Part shown: positions 17,440-27,581 of the stretch, piece by piece
Layout of the letters: the number at the start of each line of letters is the position of its first letter
How positions within the stretch are numbered: the first letter of the stretch is position 1
NCBI GenBank assembly: GCA_017545535.1
Contig: JAFWMS010000005.1
Coordinates: 1-64,000, forward strand
Source of the DNA: Clostridia bacterium
Lineage (GTDB): Bacteria > Bacillota > Clostridia > Christensenellales > CAG-138
Length of the DNA stretch: 64,000 bases
Reading direction: 5' to 3'
The notes under the pieces: generated by a model
The model's database searches: none
Seen by the model: the letters and a program-made list of their open reading frames with translations, nothing else
What the model was told of the DNA's origin: nothing
Made by a program: the position numbers and the translations under genes

Positions 17440-19328
17440 AGCATCCCCCGTTTCTGGGCCACCAGCAGCACGCTCACGTCCGCCGGCGACACCCCGGATA
17501 TCCGGGACGCCTGGCCGATGTTGGCCGGCCGCACCCCGTTCAGCTTCTGCCGGGCCTCCAACCGAAGCCCCGACAGGGTATTGTAGTCAAAGTCGGCGGG
17601 CAGGGCCAAGGCTTCCAAACTCCGCATCCGCTCCACCTCCCGCCGCTCCTTCTCGATGTAGCCGTCGTAGCGGGCCATGACCTCGATCTGCTCCAGGGTC
17701 TCCCGGTCCAGGGGAGCCAAATCGTCCCCATACAGGCCCAACAGCCCCGTATAGCTGACGTTGGGCCGCTTCAAAAGCTCGAAGAGCTTCGCCCCGTCCT
17801 GGGGCACGGTCTCGCCAACGCTTTCCAGGTAGGCCCGAAGCTTCTCCTCCGTCGGGACCCGCTTGTCCAGCCTGGCGCGGGCCTGGGCCACTTTCTCCCG
17901 TTTTCTGAGGAGCTTTTCATACCGTTCGCCCGAGATGAGCCCCGTCCGCCGGGCCTTTTCGGTCAGGCGCTCGTCCGCGTTGTCCTGGCGAAGGAGGAGC
18001 CTGTACTCGCATCGTGAGGTCATCATCCGGTAGGGCTCCGGGGTCCCCTTGGTGACCAGATCGTCCACCAGCACCCCCAGATATCCCTCGTCCCTTCCTA
18101 TTATGAAAGGAGCTTCGCCCTTCACGTACAGGGCGGCGTTGACCCCGGCATAGAAGCCCTGGGCCGCCGCCTCCTCGTAGCCGGAGCTGCCGTTGATCTG
18201 CCCGCCCGAGAAGAGGCCGGGGACGCCCTTCACCATGAGGCTCAGATCCAGGGACTGGGGGTCCAGGCAGTCGTACTCGATGGCGTAGCCGTAGCGCATG
18301 ATCTTCGCCCGTTCCAGGCCCGGGATGGTGTGGAGCATCCCCTCCTGCACGTCGGCGGGGAGGCTGGTGCTGAGGCCCTGGACGTACATCTCCTGGGTGG
18401 TCCGGCCCTCGGGCTCGATGAAGAGCTGGTGCCGGTCCTTGTCGGCGAACTTCACCACCTTGTCCTCGATGGAGGGGCAGTAGCGGGTGCCCGTGGCGTG
18501 GATGCGGCCGGCATAGAGGGGGGACCGGTCCAGGTTGTCCAGGATGATCCGGTGGGTGTCCAGATTCGTATAGGTCAGCCAGCACCGATCCTGCACGAGA
18601 TGCAGCTCCTCGTGGAGGAAGGAGAAGGCGGGGGTGGGGTCGTCCCCCTCCTGAACGGCCATTTTGGAAAAGTCCAATGTGTCCCGCTTCACCCGGGGCG
18701 GGGTGCCGGTCTTGAACCGACGCAGGGGGATGCCCAAGCGCGCCAGGTTCCCGGACAGACCTTCGCTGCGCAGCATGCCCGCGGGGCCGCTTTCCCGGAC
18801 GAATGCGCCGATGAGGATCCGGCTCTTCAAATATACGCCCGTGCAGATGACCGCCGCCCGGCAGGGATAGCAAAAGCCTTCCGCCGTGATAACGCCCGAA
18901 ACCCGGCCGCCCTCGATCGCAAGATCCACGGCCTCGCTCTGAATAACGGTCAGCTTTTCTTCCCCCTCCAAAGCGGATTTCATCCGCTCGTGGTAGCGGC
19001 GCTTGTCCATCTGGGCCCGAAGGGAGTGGACCGCGGGGCCCTTGCCCGTGTTCAGCATGCGCATCTGGATCAGGGTATCGTCGGCAGCGAGACCCATCTC
19101 GCCTCCCATGGCGTCCAGCTCCCGGACCAGGTGCCCTTTTCCGGTGCCGCCGATGGAGGGGTTGCAGGGCATCATGCCGATGCTGTCCAGATTCAGGGTG
19201 AGCAGGGCCGTTTTGAGGCCCATCCGCGCCGCGGCCAGGGCCGCTTCGCAGCCACCGTGCCCCGCGCCGATCACCACGCAGTCGAAGCGCTCCCCCAAAA
19301 GGGGCTTGGTTGTCCTTTCGTTGCTCAT
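17436..19328 (-). CDS. mnmG: tRNA uridine-5-carboxymethylaminomethyl modification enzyme MnmG
   Basis: A 630-residue FAD protein (GidA) that works with MnmE to modify the wobble uridine of some tRNAs. FAD-binding GAGHGGCEAALAAARMG is at residues 21-37, followed by MPCNPSIGGTGKGHLVRE. Other family marks are FKTGTPPR and GLFSGGQINGSSGYEEAAAQG. AGGAG precedes the ATG. It heads the seven-gene minus-strand run through rsmG, pth, mfd, the prsA-like gene, the acyltransferase-like gene and PAP2. mnmE is not in the window. Confidence 0.97.
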   Translation of the reverse strand: MSNERTTKPLLGERFDCVVIGAGHGGCEAALAAARMGLKTALLTLNLDSIGMMPCNPSIGGTGKGHLVRELDAMGGEMGLAADDTLIQMRMLNTGKGPAVHSLRAQMDKRRYHERMKSALEGEEKLTVIQSEAVDLAIEGGRVSGVITAEGFCYPCRAAVICTGVYLKSRILIGAFVRESGPAGMLRSEGLSGNLARLGIPLRRFKTGTPPRVKRDTLDFSKMAVQEGDDPTPAFSFLHEELHLVQDRCWLTYTNLDTHRIILDNLDRSPLYAGRIHATGTRYCPSIEDKVVKFADKDRHQLFIEPEGRTTQEMYVQGLSTSLPADVQEGMLHTIPGLERAKIMRYGYAIEYDCLDPQSLDLSLMVKGVPGLFSGGQINGSSGYEEAAAQGFYAGVNAALYVKGEAPFIIGRDEGYLGVLVDDLVTKGTPEPYRMMTSRCEYRLLLRQDNADERLTEKARRTGLISGERYEKLLRKREKVAQARARLDKRVPTEEKLRAYLESVGETVPQDGAKLFELLKRPNVSYTGLLGLYGDDLAPLDRETLEQIEVMARYDGYIEKERREVERMRSLEALALPADFDYNTLSGLRLEARQKLNGVRPANIGQASRISGVSPADVSVLLVAQKRGML

Positions 19329-19351
19329 ATGCGCATACTCCTATGTGTAGC

Positions 19352-19380
19352 AGTATAGCATAGACCTGTCGTTTTCACAA
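19352..19380 (-). promoter_or_regulatory. Promoter of the mnmG run
   Basis: Minus-strand TTGTGA (19380-19375) and TATACT (19357-19352), 17-bp spacer, just upstream of the mnmG ribosome site. Confidence 0.6.
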
Positions 19381-19505
19381 TCATGGAACCGCGGATCGAC
19401 CCGTTTTTTCCATCGCATCCTTCACGATCCGGTTTTGAAAGAAATCCTGCAAAAAAGAATCCGAAAGGCGCTTGACTTGCAAAAAATCCGAAAAGAATAT
19501 ATTGT

Positions 19506-19692
19506 TTAGAAAAGTCACGAAAGCCGGATCGGTGGAGGCAACGACGTCCGTGGGCGGGCAGTTGCTGCCGCCCATCATGGGCGCGGCAGCCCCATGAAGA
19601 CAGGCTGACAATCGGTGCGATTGGCCCTGGGGGGGCTTCATCTGATCCGAACGCTCCCTAAAGACCGCCGCAGCACAACGGCGGTCTTTTTC
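19506..19692 (+). ncRNA. Candidate structured small RNA of unknown class
   Basis: This fills most of the 551-bp gap between mnmG and the yhaM-like gene. A promoter-like stretch (TTGCAA at 19477, TATTGT at 19500) precedes it and a strong terminator ends it. An outer stem CGGATC/GATCCG and GAGGC/GCTTC enclose three hairpins: GGGCGG-CAG/CTG-CCGCCC, CATGGG/CCCATG, and CAGG..CAATCG/CGATTGG.CCTG. No open reading frame fits. It does not match the conserved blocks of RNase P, SRP or tmRNA that I know. It could be a 6S-like RNA or a new one; the identity is open. Confidence 0.45.
19661..19692 (+). terminator. Rho-independent terminator of the candidate small RNA
   Basis: Perfect 10-bp stem AAGACCGCCG/CGGCGGTCTT with an 8-nt loop and TTTTT after it. 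Confidence 0.85.
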
Positions 19693-19716
19693 TGCATTCT
19701 TTTCCATGGTTCCCGT

Positions 19717-19745
19717 TTGCCATTCCTGGGAAAATCTGCTATACT
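19717..19745 (+). promoter_or_regulatory. Promoter of the yhaM-like gene
   Basis: TTGCCA (19717-19722), 17-bp spacer, TATACT (19740-19745). The start codon is about 130 bp downstream, so the mRNA has a long leader. Confidence 0.65.
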
Positions 19746-19766
19746 ATAGGTATCGATTGGTGAGGA

Positions 19767-19840
19767 GGGTATGAAAAACTGAGTTTTTCATACCCGCAGC
19801 TTGTGACTTTGCTGCCAAGAAGCGCAGCAATTTCGCAAGC
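19767..19840 (+). promoter_or_regulatory. Two-hairpin leader before the yhaM-like gene
   Basis: Hairpin 1 is a perfect 13-bp inverted repeat (GGGTATGAAAAAC/GTTTTTCATACCC, loop TGA). It contains a purine-rich GAGGAGGG next to an ATG-AAA-AAC-TGA mini-frame. Hairpin 2 pairs 19799-19815 with 19824-19840 (17 positions, few mismatches). Neither is followed by a T-run, so they are not simple terminators. Confidence 0.5.
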
Positions 19841-19879
19841 GAAGCCGTCAAAACTGCTAAATAGGAATGGAGATCTTAC

Positions 19880-20827
19880 ATGAGCAGAATGAGCATTTTG
19901 AACGCCCCCGGCCAGCAGACGGAGGGCTTTTGCATGGTGAAGAGCGCCGCCATCCGCACGGACAGCAAGGGCGGCGCCTATATGGACATGGTGCTGGCGG
20001 ACGCCGGCGGCGAGTGCGTGGCCAAGATCTGGAACTACGGTCCCTCCATGGGCATGTTCGAGCCGGAGGACATCGTGAAGGTCCGGGGCACGGTCACCAT
20101 CTGGAAGGACAGCGAACAGCTGAAGATCGAGCGCATCCGTCAGGCCAACGAGACCGACGAGGTGGACATGTCCAAGATCGTCCCCTGCTCGCCCCAGGAC
20201 CCCAACGTGGCCTATGAACTGCTGTGGCGGGAGACGGAGGCCTTCCGGGATCAGGATCTAAAGCGCCTGGTCCAGTACATCATGAAGGCCCATAAGCAGC
20301 AGATGCTGTACTTCCCCGCCGCCGTCAAGCTCCACCACGCCACCCGGGGCGGCTTTTTGGAGCACACGCTGAACGTGGTCTCCATGGGCAAGGCCGTGGC
20401 CGCCCGGTACCCGTCTTTGGACGGGGAGCTGATCGTGGCCGGGGCCATCCTTCACGATGTGGGGAAGCTCGCGGAGCTGGACACGGGGAAGCTGGGCATC
20501 GCCACCGCCTACACCGCCGAGGGGCAGCTGTTGGGCCACATCAACATCGGCATGGCCGAGATCCGTTCCACGGCGGAGCTGCTGCAGGTTCCCGAGGAGA
20601 CCGCTATCCTCCTGGAGCACATGCTCCTCTCCCACCACGGACAGCCGGAATTCGGGTCGCCCAAGCTCCCCATGTTCCCTGAGGCGGAGGTCCTCTCCAC
20701 TTTGGATCGGCTGGACGCCCAGCTCTTCGAGATGTTTACAGCTCTCGACGGCGTGGTGAAGGGCGGCTTCTCCGAGCGCCAGTGGGCGTTGGACAATCGG
20801 CAGCTCTACCAGCACGGGAGAAAGTGA
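19880..20827 (+). CDS. 3'-5' exoribonuclease YhaM family protein (OB fold plus HD domain)
   Basis: A 315-residue protein. The N-terminal third (about 10-95) is an OB-fold with AKIWNYGPSMGMFEPEDIVKVRGTV. The HD domain spans about 145-290, with GGFLEHTLNVV for the first metal His and AGAILHDVGKL (His192-Asp193) for the metal pair, then HMLLSHHG. This layout is that of YhaM/CBF1, a metal-dependent exonuclease acting on RNA and single-stranded DNA. GGAG precedes the ATG. It is the only plus-strand gene among its neighbours, and is followed by repeat copy A. Confidence 0.88.
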   Translation: MSRMSILNAPGQQTEGFCMVKSAAIRTDSKGGAYMDMVLADAGGECVAKIWNYGPSMGMFEPEDIVKVRGTVTIWKDSEQLKIERIRQANETDEVDMSKIVPCSPQDPNVAYELLWRETEAFRDQDLKRLVQYIMKAHKQQMLYFPAAVKLHHATRGGFLEHTLNVVSMGKAVAARYPSLDGELIVAGAILHDVGKLAELDTGKLGIATAYTAEGQLLGHINIGMAEIRSTAELLQVPEETAILLEHMLLSHHGQPEFGSPKLPMFPEAEVLSTLDRLDAQLFEMFTALDGVVKGGFSERQWALDNRQLYQHGRK

Positions 20828-20842
20828 AACGATTAAATTTTT

Positions 20843-20978
20843 GCACCTTTTCTTCGAAAAGGAAAGGTGCCCAAAAGAACTTAAGAAGGGGTATCGCTTT
20901 TCGTGCGAAAGCTTTACCCCTTCTTGCATTTCTCTTTTTGCGCCGCTTTTTCTCTTTAGGCTAAAGAGAAAAAGCGGC
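20843..20978 (+). repeat. Full three-hairpin repeat (copy A)
   Basis: H1: GCACCTTT...AAAGGTGC (20843-20870). Then CCAAAAGAAC. H2: GAAGGGGTA...TACCCCTTC (20885-20923) with an inner GCTTT/AAAGC. Then the TTGCATTTCTCTTTTT linker. H3: a perfect 17-bp stem GCCGCTTTTTCTCTTTA/TAAAGAGAAAAAGCGGC, loop GGC (20942-20978). It starts 15 bp after the yhaM-like stop, in the same direction. Confidence 0.85.
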
Positions 20979-20992
20979 AAAAAGAATCCTAA

Positions 20993-21361
20993 CTATCTCC
21001 GTTTCTTGCTCTTCGTCAACTCGAAACTCTGGTGCAGCAAAAACTTCAATCGATCGTCGTCCGCGGACCCGTCCAGCAGGACCGTGACCCAGTGGACCTT
21101 GCTCATATGCCAGGCGGGCAGCACCCCCGGCTCACCCCGCAGCATGCCGGACAGCACCGGATCACACTTCAGATTCACCGCGTCCACCTCACCGGTTTCC
21201 CCGGGATAGGCGTACCTTCTTGGGATGGGCATGGAGAGGGCGAACCATTTCCGGTTGTCCTTATGACGGAACACGGCCCCCTCCGGGCTGTCCAGCCAGG
21301 GATAGTCCGGCGTCACGCCGTATTCCCGCTCAATGTAGTTGAACAGCTCGCCCTTCGTCAT
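20993..21361 (-). CDS. MmcQ/YjbR-family protein
   Basis: A 122-residue single-domain protein of the MmcQ/YjbR (CyaY-like fold) family. Characteristic pieces are YGVTPDYPWLDSPEGAVFRHKDNRKWFALSM, VNLKCDP and LPAWHMSKVHWVTVLLDGS. Family members are predicted nucleic-acid-binding or house-cleaning proteins; the exact role is unknown. It follows parB by one parS palindrome (21362-21377), which occupies the place where a ribosome site would be. The nearest GGAAGAG is inside the parB end, so translation may rely on coupling. The 3' side faces repeat copy A. Confidence 0.85.
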   Translation of the reverse strand: MTKGELFNYIEREYGVTPDYPWLDSPEGAVFRHKDNRKWFALSMPIPRRYAYPGETGEVDAVNLKCDPVLSGMLRGEPGVLPAWHMSKVHWVTVLLDGSADDDRLKFLLHQSFELTKSKKRR

Positions 21362-21377
21362 GGTTTCACGTGAAACA
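21362..21377. promoter_or_regulatory. parS site 1
   Basis: GGTTTCACGTGAAACA matches 15 of 16 positions of the classical parS palindrome. It lies exactly between the parB stop and the mmcQ-like start. Confidence 0.93.
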
Positions 21378-22226
21378 TCACTCTTCCACGCCCAGGATCG
21401 TGTCGCAGATGTTCATGAGATCGTCCTTGGAGAAATAGGAGATGATGATCTTCCCCTTCTCCTGGTCTCCGTCGATGGCCACTTTGGCCCGAAGCTTGCT
21501 GCGGATGGCGCTGGCCGTCCGACGGACCTCCGGGTCCATGCGATGACTGACCTTCTTTCGAGGCAGGGCGTCCAGCCGCACCGCCTCCTCCATCTGACGC
21601 ACGCTCCAGCCCTCCCGGGCCGCCTTTTGCGCCAGCTTTTCCGCTTTTTCCGAGTCATCCAGCCCGGCCAGCATCTTCCCGTGGCCGGCGGACAGGGCGC
21701 CGTCCTTCAACATCTCCTGGACAGGCTTCGGCAGGTTGAGCAGCCGCAGCGCGTTGGTCACCGCGGGCCGGCTGCGGCCGATGCGATTGCTGACCTCCTC
21801 CTGAGTCAGGTTGTGCTGGACCATGAGGAACCGGATGGCCGCCGCTTCCTCCACCGGGTTCAGATCCTCCCGCTGCAGGTTCTCGATGAGGGACACCTCC
21901 TGGAGCTCGTGCTCCTCCTTGTCCGTAATGACGGCGGGCACGGTCTTGAGCCCCGCCAGCCGCGCTGCCCGGAACCGGCGCTCCCCAGCCACGATGGTGT
22001 ACCGGTCCCCCTGCCGATAGAGGATCAGGGGCTGGACGATGCCGTGGGTCTTGATGGATGCGGCCAGCTCCCGGAGCTTCTCCTCGTCGAAGCTCTTTCG
22101 GGGCTGATCCGGGTTGGTGTCGATGTCGTAGACGGACACCTCCTGGAGGCTGGCGGGCATCTTTCCCGACTCATAGTTTTCCAGCAGGGCGCTCAAGCCG
22201 CGCCCCAGACCTTTCTTGTTCTGCAT
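21378..22226 (-). CDS. parB: Chromosome-partitioning protein ParB (Spo0J)
   Basis: A 282-residue CTP-dependent DNA clamp that loads at parS and spreads to recruit condensin. Seen: the N-terminal GLGRGLSALL box for ParA contact, the CTP-pocket motifs GERRFRAA and SLIENLQREDLNPVEEA, then the helix-turn-helix LTQEEVSNRIGRSRPAVTNALRLL. The C-terminal dimerisation part has VRRTASAIRSKL. It follows parA by 12 bp. Two parS sites flank the parAB pair, one directly at the stop codon of this gene. Confidence 0.96.
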   Translation of the reverse strand: MQNKKGLGRGLSALLENYESGKMPASLQEVSVYDIDTNPDQPRKSFDEEKLRELAASIKTHGIVQPLILYRQGDRYTIVAGERRFRAARLAGLKTVPAVITDKEEHELQEVSLIENLQREDLNPVEEAAAIRFLMVQHNLTQEEVSNRIGRSRPAVTNALRLLNLPKPVQEMLKDGALSAGHGKMLAGLDDSEKAEKLAQKAAREGWSVRQMEEAVRLDALPRKKVSHRMDPEVRRTASAIRSKLRAKVAIDGDQEKGKIIISYFSKDDLMNICDTILGVEE

Positions 22227-22238
22227 ACCGTTGCCTCC

Positions 22239-23000
22239 TTACGCTTTCTTCACCAGTTCCTCCGCCAGGGCGCTGTAGGCCGCCGCGCCCGTGCTCTTGG
22301 GAGCGTACAGGGTGATGGGCAGGCCGAAGCTGGGGGCCTCCCCCAGCCGCACGGACCGGGGGATGATGGTGTCGTAGACCTTGTTCTTGAAGAACCGCTT
22401 CACCTCACCCACCACCTGCTGGGAGAGGTTGGTTCGGCCGTCGTACATGGTGAGGACCACGCCCTCCACCTCCAGCCGGGGGTTCAGGTTCCTGCGAATG
22501 AGCTTCACCGTGTTCATGAGCTGGGACAGGCCCTCCAGAGCGTAGTATTCACACTGAATGGGCACCAGCAGCGTGTCCGCCATGGTAAGGGCGTTCAGCG
22601 TCAGCAGGCCCAGGGACGGTGGGCAGTCCACGAAGACGTAGTCGAACTGGTCCCGGACGGGGGCGATGGCGTTCTTCAGCCGCTGCTCCCGGGCCAGCAG
22701 GTTCACCAGCTCCACCTCCGCCCCGGCCAGCTCCACCCGGGCGGGCAGGAGCTTCAGGGTGTCGATCATGGTGTCCCGGATGGCGTCCGCCACGTCCACA
22801 TCGTTGATGAGCACGTCGTAGACGGAGGACTCCAGTTTGTTCTTGTTCACGCCCAGGCCGCTGGTGGTGTTCCCCTGGGGGTCCATGTCCACCAACAGCA
22901 CTCGCTTGCCCAATTGAGCCACGCTGGCGGACAGGTTCACGGCGGTGGTGGTCTTGCCTACCCCGCCCTTTTGATTGGCGATGCAGATGATCTTAGCCAA
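22239..23000 (-). CDS. parA: Chromosome-partitioning ATPase ParA (Soj)
   Basis: A 253-residue deviant-Walker ATPase acting with ParB in origin segregation, and in Bacillus on DnaA control. The P-loop KGGVGKTTT is at residues 11-19, [10 protein letters not shown] carries the A' motif, and [10 protein letters not shown] is Walker B. Length is normal. First gene of the parAB pair. A parS site and a three-hairpin repeat lie in the gap upstream. Confidence 0.96.
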   Translation of the reverse strand: MAKIICIANQKGGVGKTTTAVNLSASVAQLGKRVLLVDMDPQGNTTSGLGVNKNKLESSVYDVLINDVDVADAIRDTMIDTLKLLPARVELAGAEVELVNLLAREQRLKNAIAPVRDQFDYVFVDCPPSLGLLTLNALTMADTLLVPIQCEYYALEGLSQLMNTVKLIRRNLNPRLEVEGVVLTMYDGRTNLSQQVVGEVKRFFKNKVYDTIIPRSVRLGEAPSFGLPITLYAPKSTGAAAYSALAEELVKKA

Positions 23001-23062
23001 GGAAGTGTCTCCTTTGTCGTTCGTTGCGGCTACAGAATACCATACCCCGGGGAAAAAAGCAA

Positions 23063-23078
23063 TGTTTCACGTGAAACG
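23063..23078. promoter_or_regulatory. parS site 2
   Basis: TGTTTCACGTGAAACG matches the parS consensus at 15 of 16 positions, upstream of parA. Together with site 1 it brackets parAB. Confidence 0.93.
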
Positions 23079-23101
23079 TGTGGGGAGTTGTTTTGTTTTT
23101 T

Positions 23102-23236
23102 GCCGCTTTTTCTCTTTGGGCTAAAGAGAAAAAGCGGCGGAAAAAGAGAAATGCAAGAAGGGGTGAAACTTTTCGTACGAAAGCAACACCCCTTCATAAA
23201 GTTCTTTTGCACCACTTTTCTTTCAAGAAAAGTGGT
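23102..23236 (-). repeat. Full three-hairpin repeat (copy B)
   Basis: Read on the minus strand: H1 ACCACTTTTCT/AGAAAAGTGGT (11 bp, tetraloop, 23236-23211), GCAAAAGAACTTT, H2 GAAGGGGTG/CACCCCTTC (23195-23157), the same linker as copy A, then H3 GCCGCTTTTTCTCTTT/AAAGAGAAAAAGCGGC (23138-23102). H1 begins 10 bp beyond the lgt stop, so the element has the same orientation to its upstream gene as copies A and C. Confidence 0.85.
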
Positions 23237-23245
23237 CCGCTTTAT

Positions 23246-23992
23246 TTATTCCACATAAAAATCGTTCACGGCCTTACGGCTGCGAACAAGAAGGAACAGC
23301 CCCAACGCAAATATGAACAGGGAGATGAACTGGCTGGTGGACAGCGCGCCCACAGCCCCCCGCTCGTCCGCCCGGAAGAACTCGATGATGAACCGCCACA
23401 CGGCGTAGATGGTCATATACCACCCGGTTACCGCCCCCTGCCGCGGCTTCTTCAGGAAGATCGCCATCAGAACGCCCGCAAGGATCACCAGGAAGATGGC
23501 CTCCATGGGCTGGGTGGGCAGCCGAGACACCCCGTCCAGCACCACGGCGCAGGGCCCCGAGTACTCCATTCCGTAGCAGCAGCCCGCCATCAGGCACCCG
23601 ATCCGCCCGCCGGCGTGGGCCAGACAGAAACAGGGCGCCATCAGGTCCGTATAGGTCAGGATATGTTTTTTCGTCTTTTTGCTCACGATCAGCAGCCCCA
23701 GCAGCCCGCCGATGAGCCCGCCGTAGAACACCAGCCCGGTGGAGATGATGTCCCACAGCTCCCGCCAGCTATGGGGCATTTGGGGCGGGTCCACCACGAA
23801 ATACAGAAGTTTCGAGCAGACGAACCCCAGCACGATGGCCCAGATGAGGGCGTCCAGCAAGTTGTCCTCGCTGAGGGGCGACCCCTTCTTCCGCAGCCGG
23901 AACACGGCCAGCAGCGCGAAGACGGTCCCCACCAAGGTGCATAGCCCGTACATGGGCAGGGACAGGTTCCCTATATGTAAAAACGGATACAT
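23246..23992 (-). CDS. lgt: Prolipoprotein diacylglyceryl transferase
   Basis: A 248-residue polytopic enzyme that attaches diacylglycerol to the lipobox Cys of lipoproteins, several of which are encoded in this window. Seven or so hydrophobic segments are visible. The catalytic signature appears as HAGGRIGCLMAGCCYG (around 133-148), the Cys-rich variant of the Lgt motif, and the YxxWRFIIEFFR block follows. I chose the ATG at 23992, which has GGAGGCGGAAG upstream; the longer frame to 24085 runs through the divergent promoter region. It is read away from leuS. Confidence 0.9.
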   Translation of the reverse strand: MYPFLHIGNLSLPMYGLCTLVGTVFALLAVFRLRKKGSPLSEDNLLDALIWAIVLGFVCSKLLYFVVDPPQMPHSWRELWDIISTGLVFYGGLIGGLLGLLIVSKKTKKHILTYTDLMAPCFCLAHAGGRIGCLMAGCCYGMEYSGPCAVVLDGVSRLPTQPMEAIFLVILAGVLMAIFLKKPRQGAVTGWYMTIYAVWRFIIEFFRADERGAVGALSTSQFISLFIFALGLFLLVRSRKAVNDFYVE

Positions 23993-24023
23993 TCGATCTT
24001 CCGCCTCCCGTGGATTTTTTTGC

Positions 24024-24052
24024 AGTTTACCACAACCTATCCCCCTTGTAAA
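24024..24052 (-). promoter_or_regulatory. Promoter of lgt
   Basis: Minus-strand TTTACA (24052-24047) and TAAACT (24029-24024) with a 17-bp spacer, back to back with the leuS promoter. Confidence 0.55.
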
Positions 24053-24057
24053 GTTTG

Positions 24058-24086
24058 TTGACAAAACCTCACAAAAGTTATACATT
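24058..24086 (+). promoter_or_regulatory. Promoter of leuS
   Basis: Perfect TTGACA (24058-24063), 17-bp spacer, TACATT (24081-24086). The leader would be only about 33 nt, so no T-box riboswitch fits here. Confidence 0.65.
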
Positions 24087-24125
24087 AATAAATCAATACC
24101 GTACCGTTTTTTGCAGGAGGTTCCT

Positions 24126-26528
<2,403 letters not shown>

Positions 26529-26562
26529 GACCAAATTATCACAATATAAGGAGGAAACAACT

Positions 26563-27378
26563 ATGCTGCAAGACAAACTGGACCTGGGTGCCCTGATCGG
26601 CACCGGCGTCGCGGAGCTGGCCATGCGCATCGTGGCGGCCCTGCTGATCCTCGTCATCGGCCTGTGGCTGGCGAAACTGATCGTCAAGCTGGTGAAGAAA
26701 AACCGGGCTATTCAAAAGCTGGCTCCGGAGGTGCAAACTTTCTTCGCCAGCGCCGTGAAGGTACTACTCTATGCCCTGGTCATCATGATGGCCGTCACCA
26801 CCGTGGGCGTGCCCACCGCCTCCATTCTGGCCGTGCTGGGCTCCTGCGGCCTGGCCGTTGGTCTGGCCCTTCAGGGATCCTTGTCCAACCTCGCCGGCGG
26901 CATCATGCTGATGATCTTCCGCCCCTTCAAGGTGGGCGACTTCATCAGCGACGGCGCCCATGACGGCACGGTGAAGAAGATCACCATGTTCTATACCGTT
27001 ATCGCCACCGCCGACAACCTGCAGATCACCCTGCCCAACGGCGCCCTGGCCAATGCTGCCATCAAGAACCTGAACGCCAACGACATCCGGCGTCTTGACA
27101 TCGACGTGACTTTGAGCCCCGCCGCCGACAAGGAAAAGGTCTGCGCTCTCCTTCTCGACTGTGCCAAGGCCAACACCCTGGTCCTCCAGGATCCCGCTCC
27201 CGAGGCCCTGGTCACCGTCACCGAAGGCGGCCTGCCCACCTTCAAACTTCGGACCTGGTTCAATTCCGGCGATTACTGGACCGTTTATTTCGGTCTCAAC
27301 GAGGCCGTTCAGAAGACCCTCACCGCCAACGAACTGCCCCTGGCCCATCAGCAGGTGGATCTGCACACGGATAAATAA
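26563..27378 (+). CDS. Small-conductance mechanosensitive channel (MscS family)
   Basis: A 271-residue channel that opens under membrane tension to release solutes in osmotic downshock. Three transmembrane helices: about 15-40, 60-80 and the pore helix 85-110 with the Gly/Ala packing LAVLGSCGLAVGLALQGSLSNLAGG. The beta domain (FKVGDFISDGAHDGTVKKI) and the C-terminal alpha/beta cage follow. AAGGAGG precedes the ATG. It lies 34 bp after leuS and ends at a strong terminator, so the two are probably co-transcribed. Confidence 0.92.
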   Translation: MLQDKLDLGALIGTGVAELAMRIVAALLILVIGLWLAKLIVKLVKKNRAIQKLAPEVQTFFASAVKVLLYALVIMMAVTTVGVPTASILAVLGSCGLAVGLALQGSLSNLAGGIMLMIFRPFKVGDFISDGAHDGTVKKITMFYTVIATADNLQITLPNGALANAAIKNLNANDIRRLDIDVTLSPAADKEKVCALLLDCAKANTLVLQDPAPEALVTVTEGGLPTFKLRTWFNSGDYWTVYFGLNEAVQKTLTANELPLAHQQVDLHTDK

Positions 27379-27391
27379 GCTTCAAGCGATC

Positions 27392-27426
27392 AAAAGCCCG
27401 ATCCAAATCAGCCGGATCGGGCTTTT
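27392..27426 (+). terminator. Terminator of leuS-mscS
   Basis: A 13-bp perfect stem AAAAGCCCGATCC/GGATCGGGCTTTT, loop about 9 nt. A-tract and T-tract flank it, so it may work in both directions. Confidence 0.9.
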
Positions 27427-27531
27427 GCGCTGCTGAACAGCGGTAAGTTTTTGCCCCAAAGGCGCACCGAAATGATAGCAGTTTTCCCTTATGTTCACAA
27501 AATATTCAAGCAGGTTTTATGGGCGGCGTCC

Positions 27532-27560
27532 TTGCGGAGGAAAGGGGTTTGCGGTATAGT
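27532..27560 (+). promoter_or_regulatory. Promoter of the hydrolase-signal peptidase operon
   Basis: TTGCGG (27532-27537), 17-bp spacer, TATAGT (27555-27560), 22 bp before the start. Confidence 0.6.
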
Positions 27561-27581
27561 GTAGGGTAAAGGAGTGTTTGT

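Noticed and set aside
19381..19707. 108-codon minus-strand frame upstream of mnmG
   Set aside because: No ribosome site, no known domain, and it overlaps the mnmG promoter and the candidate structured RNA.
20942..20978. H3 hairpins as ordinary Rho-independent terminators
   Set aside because: The stems are strong but followed by A-rich, not T-rich, sequence on the sense strand, and they occur with H1 and H2 in fixed order.
24086..24125. T-box riboswitch before leuS
   Set aside because: The leader is only about 33 nt and has no T-box sequence or specifier stem.
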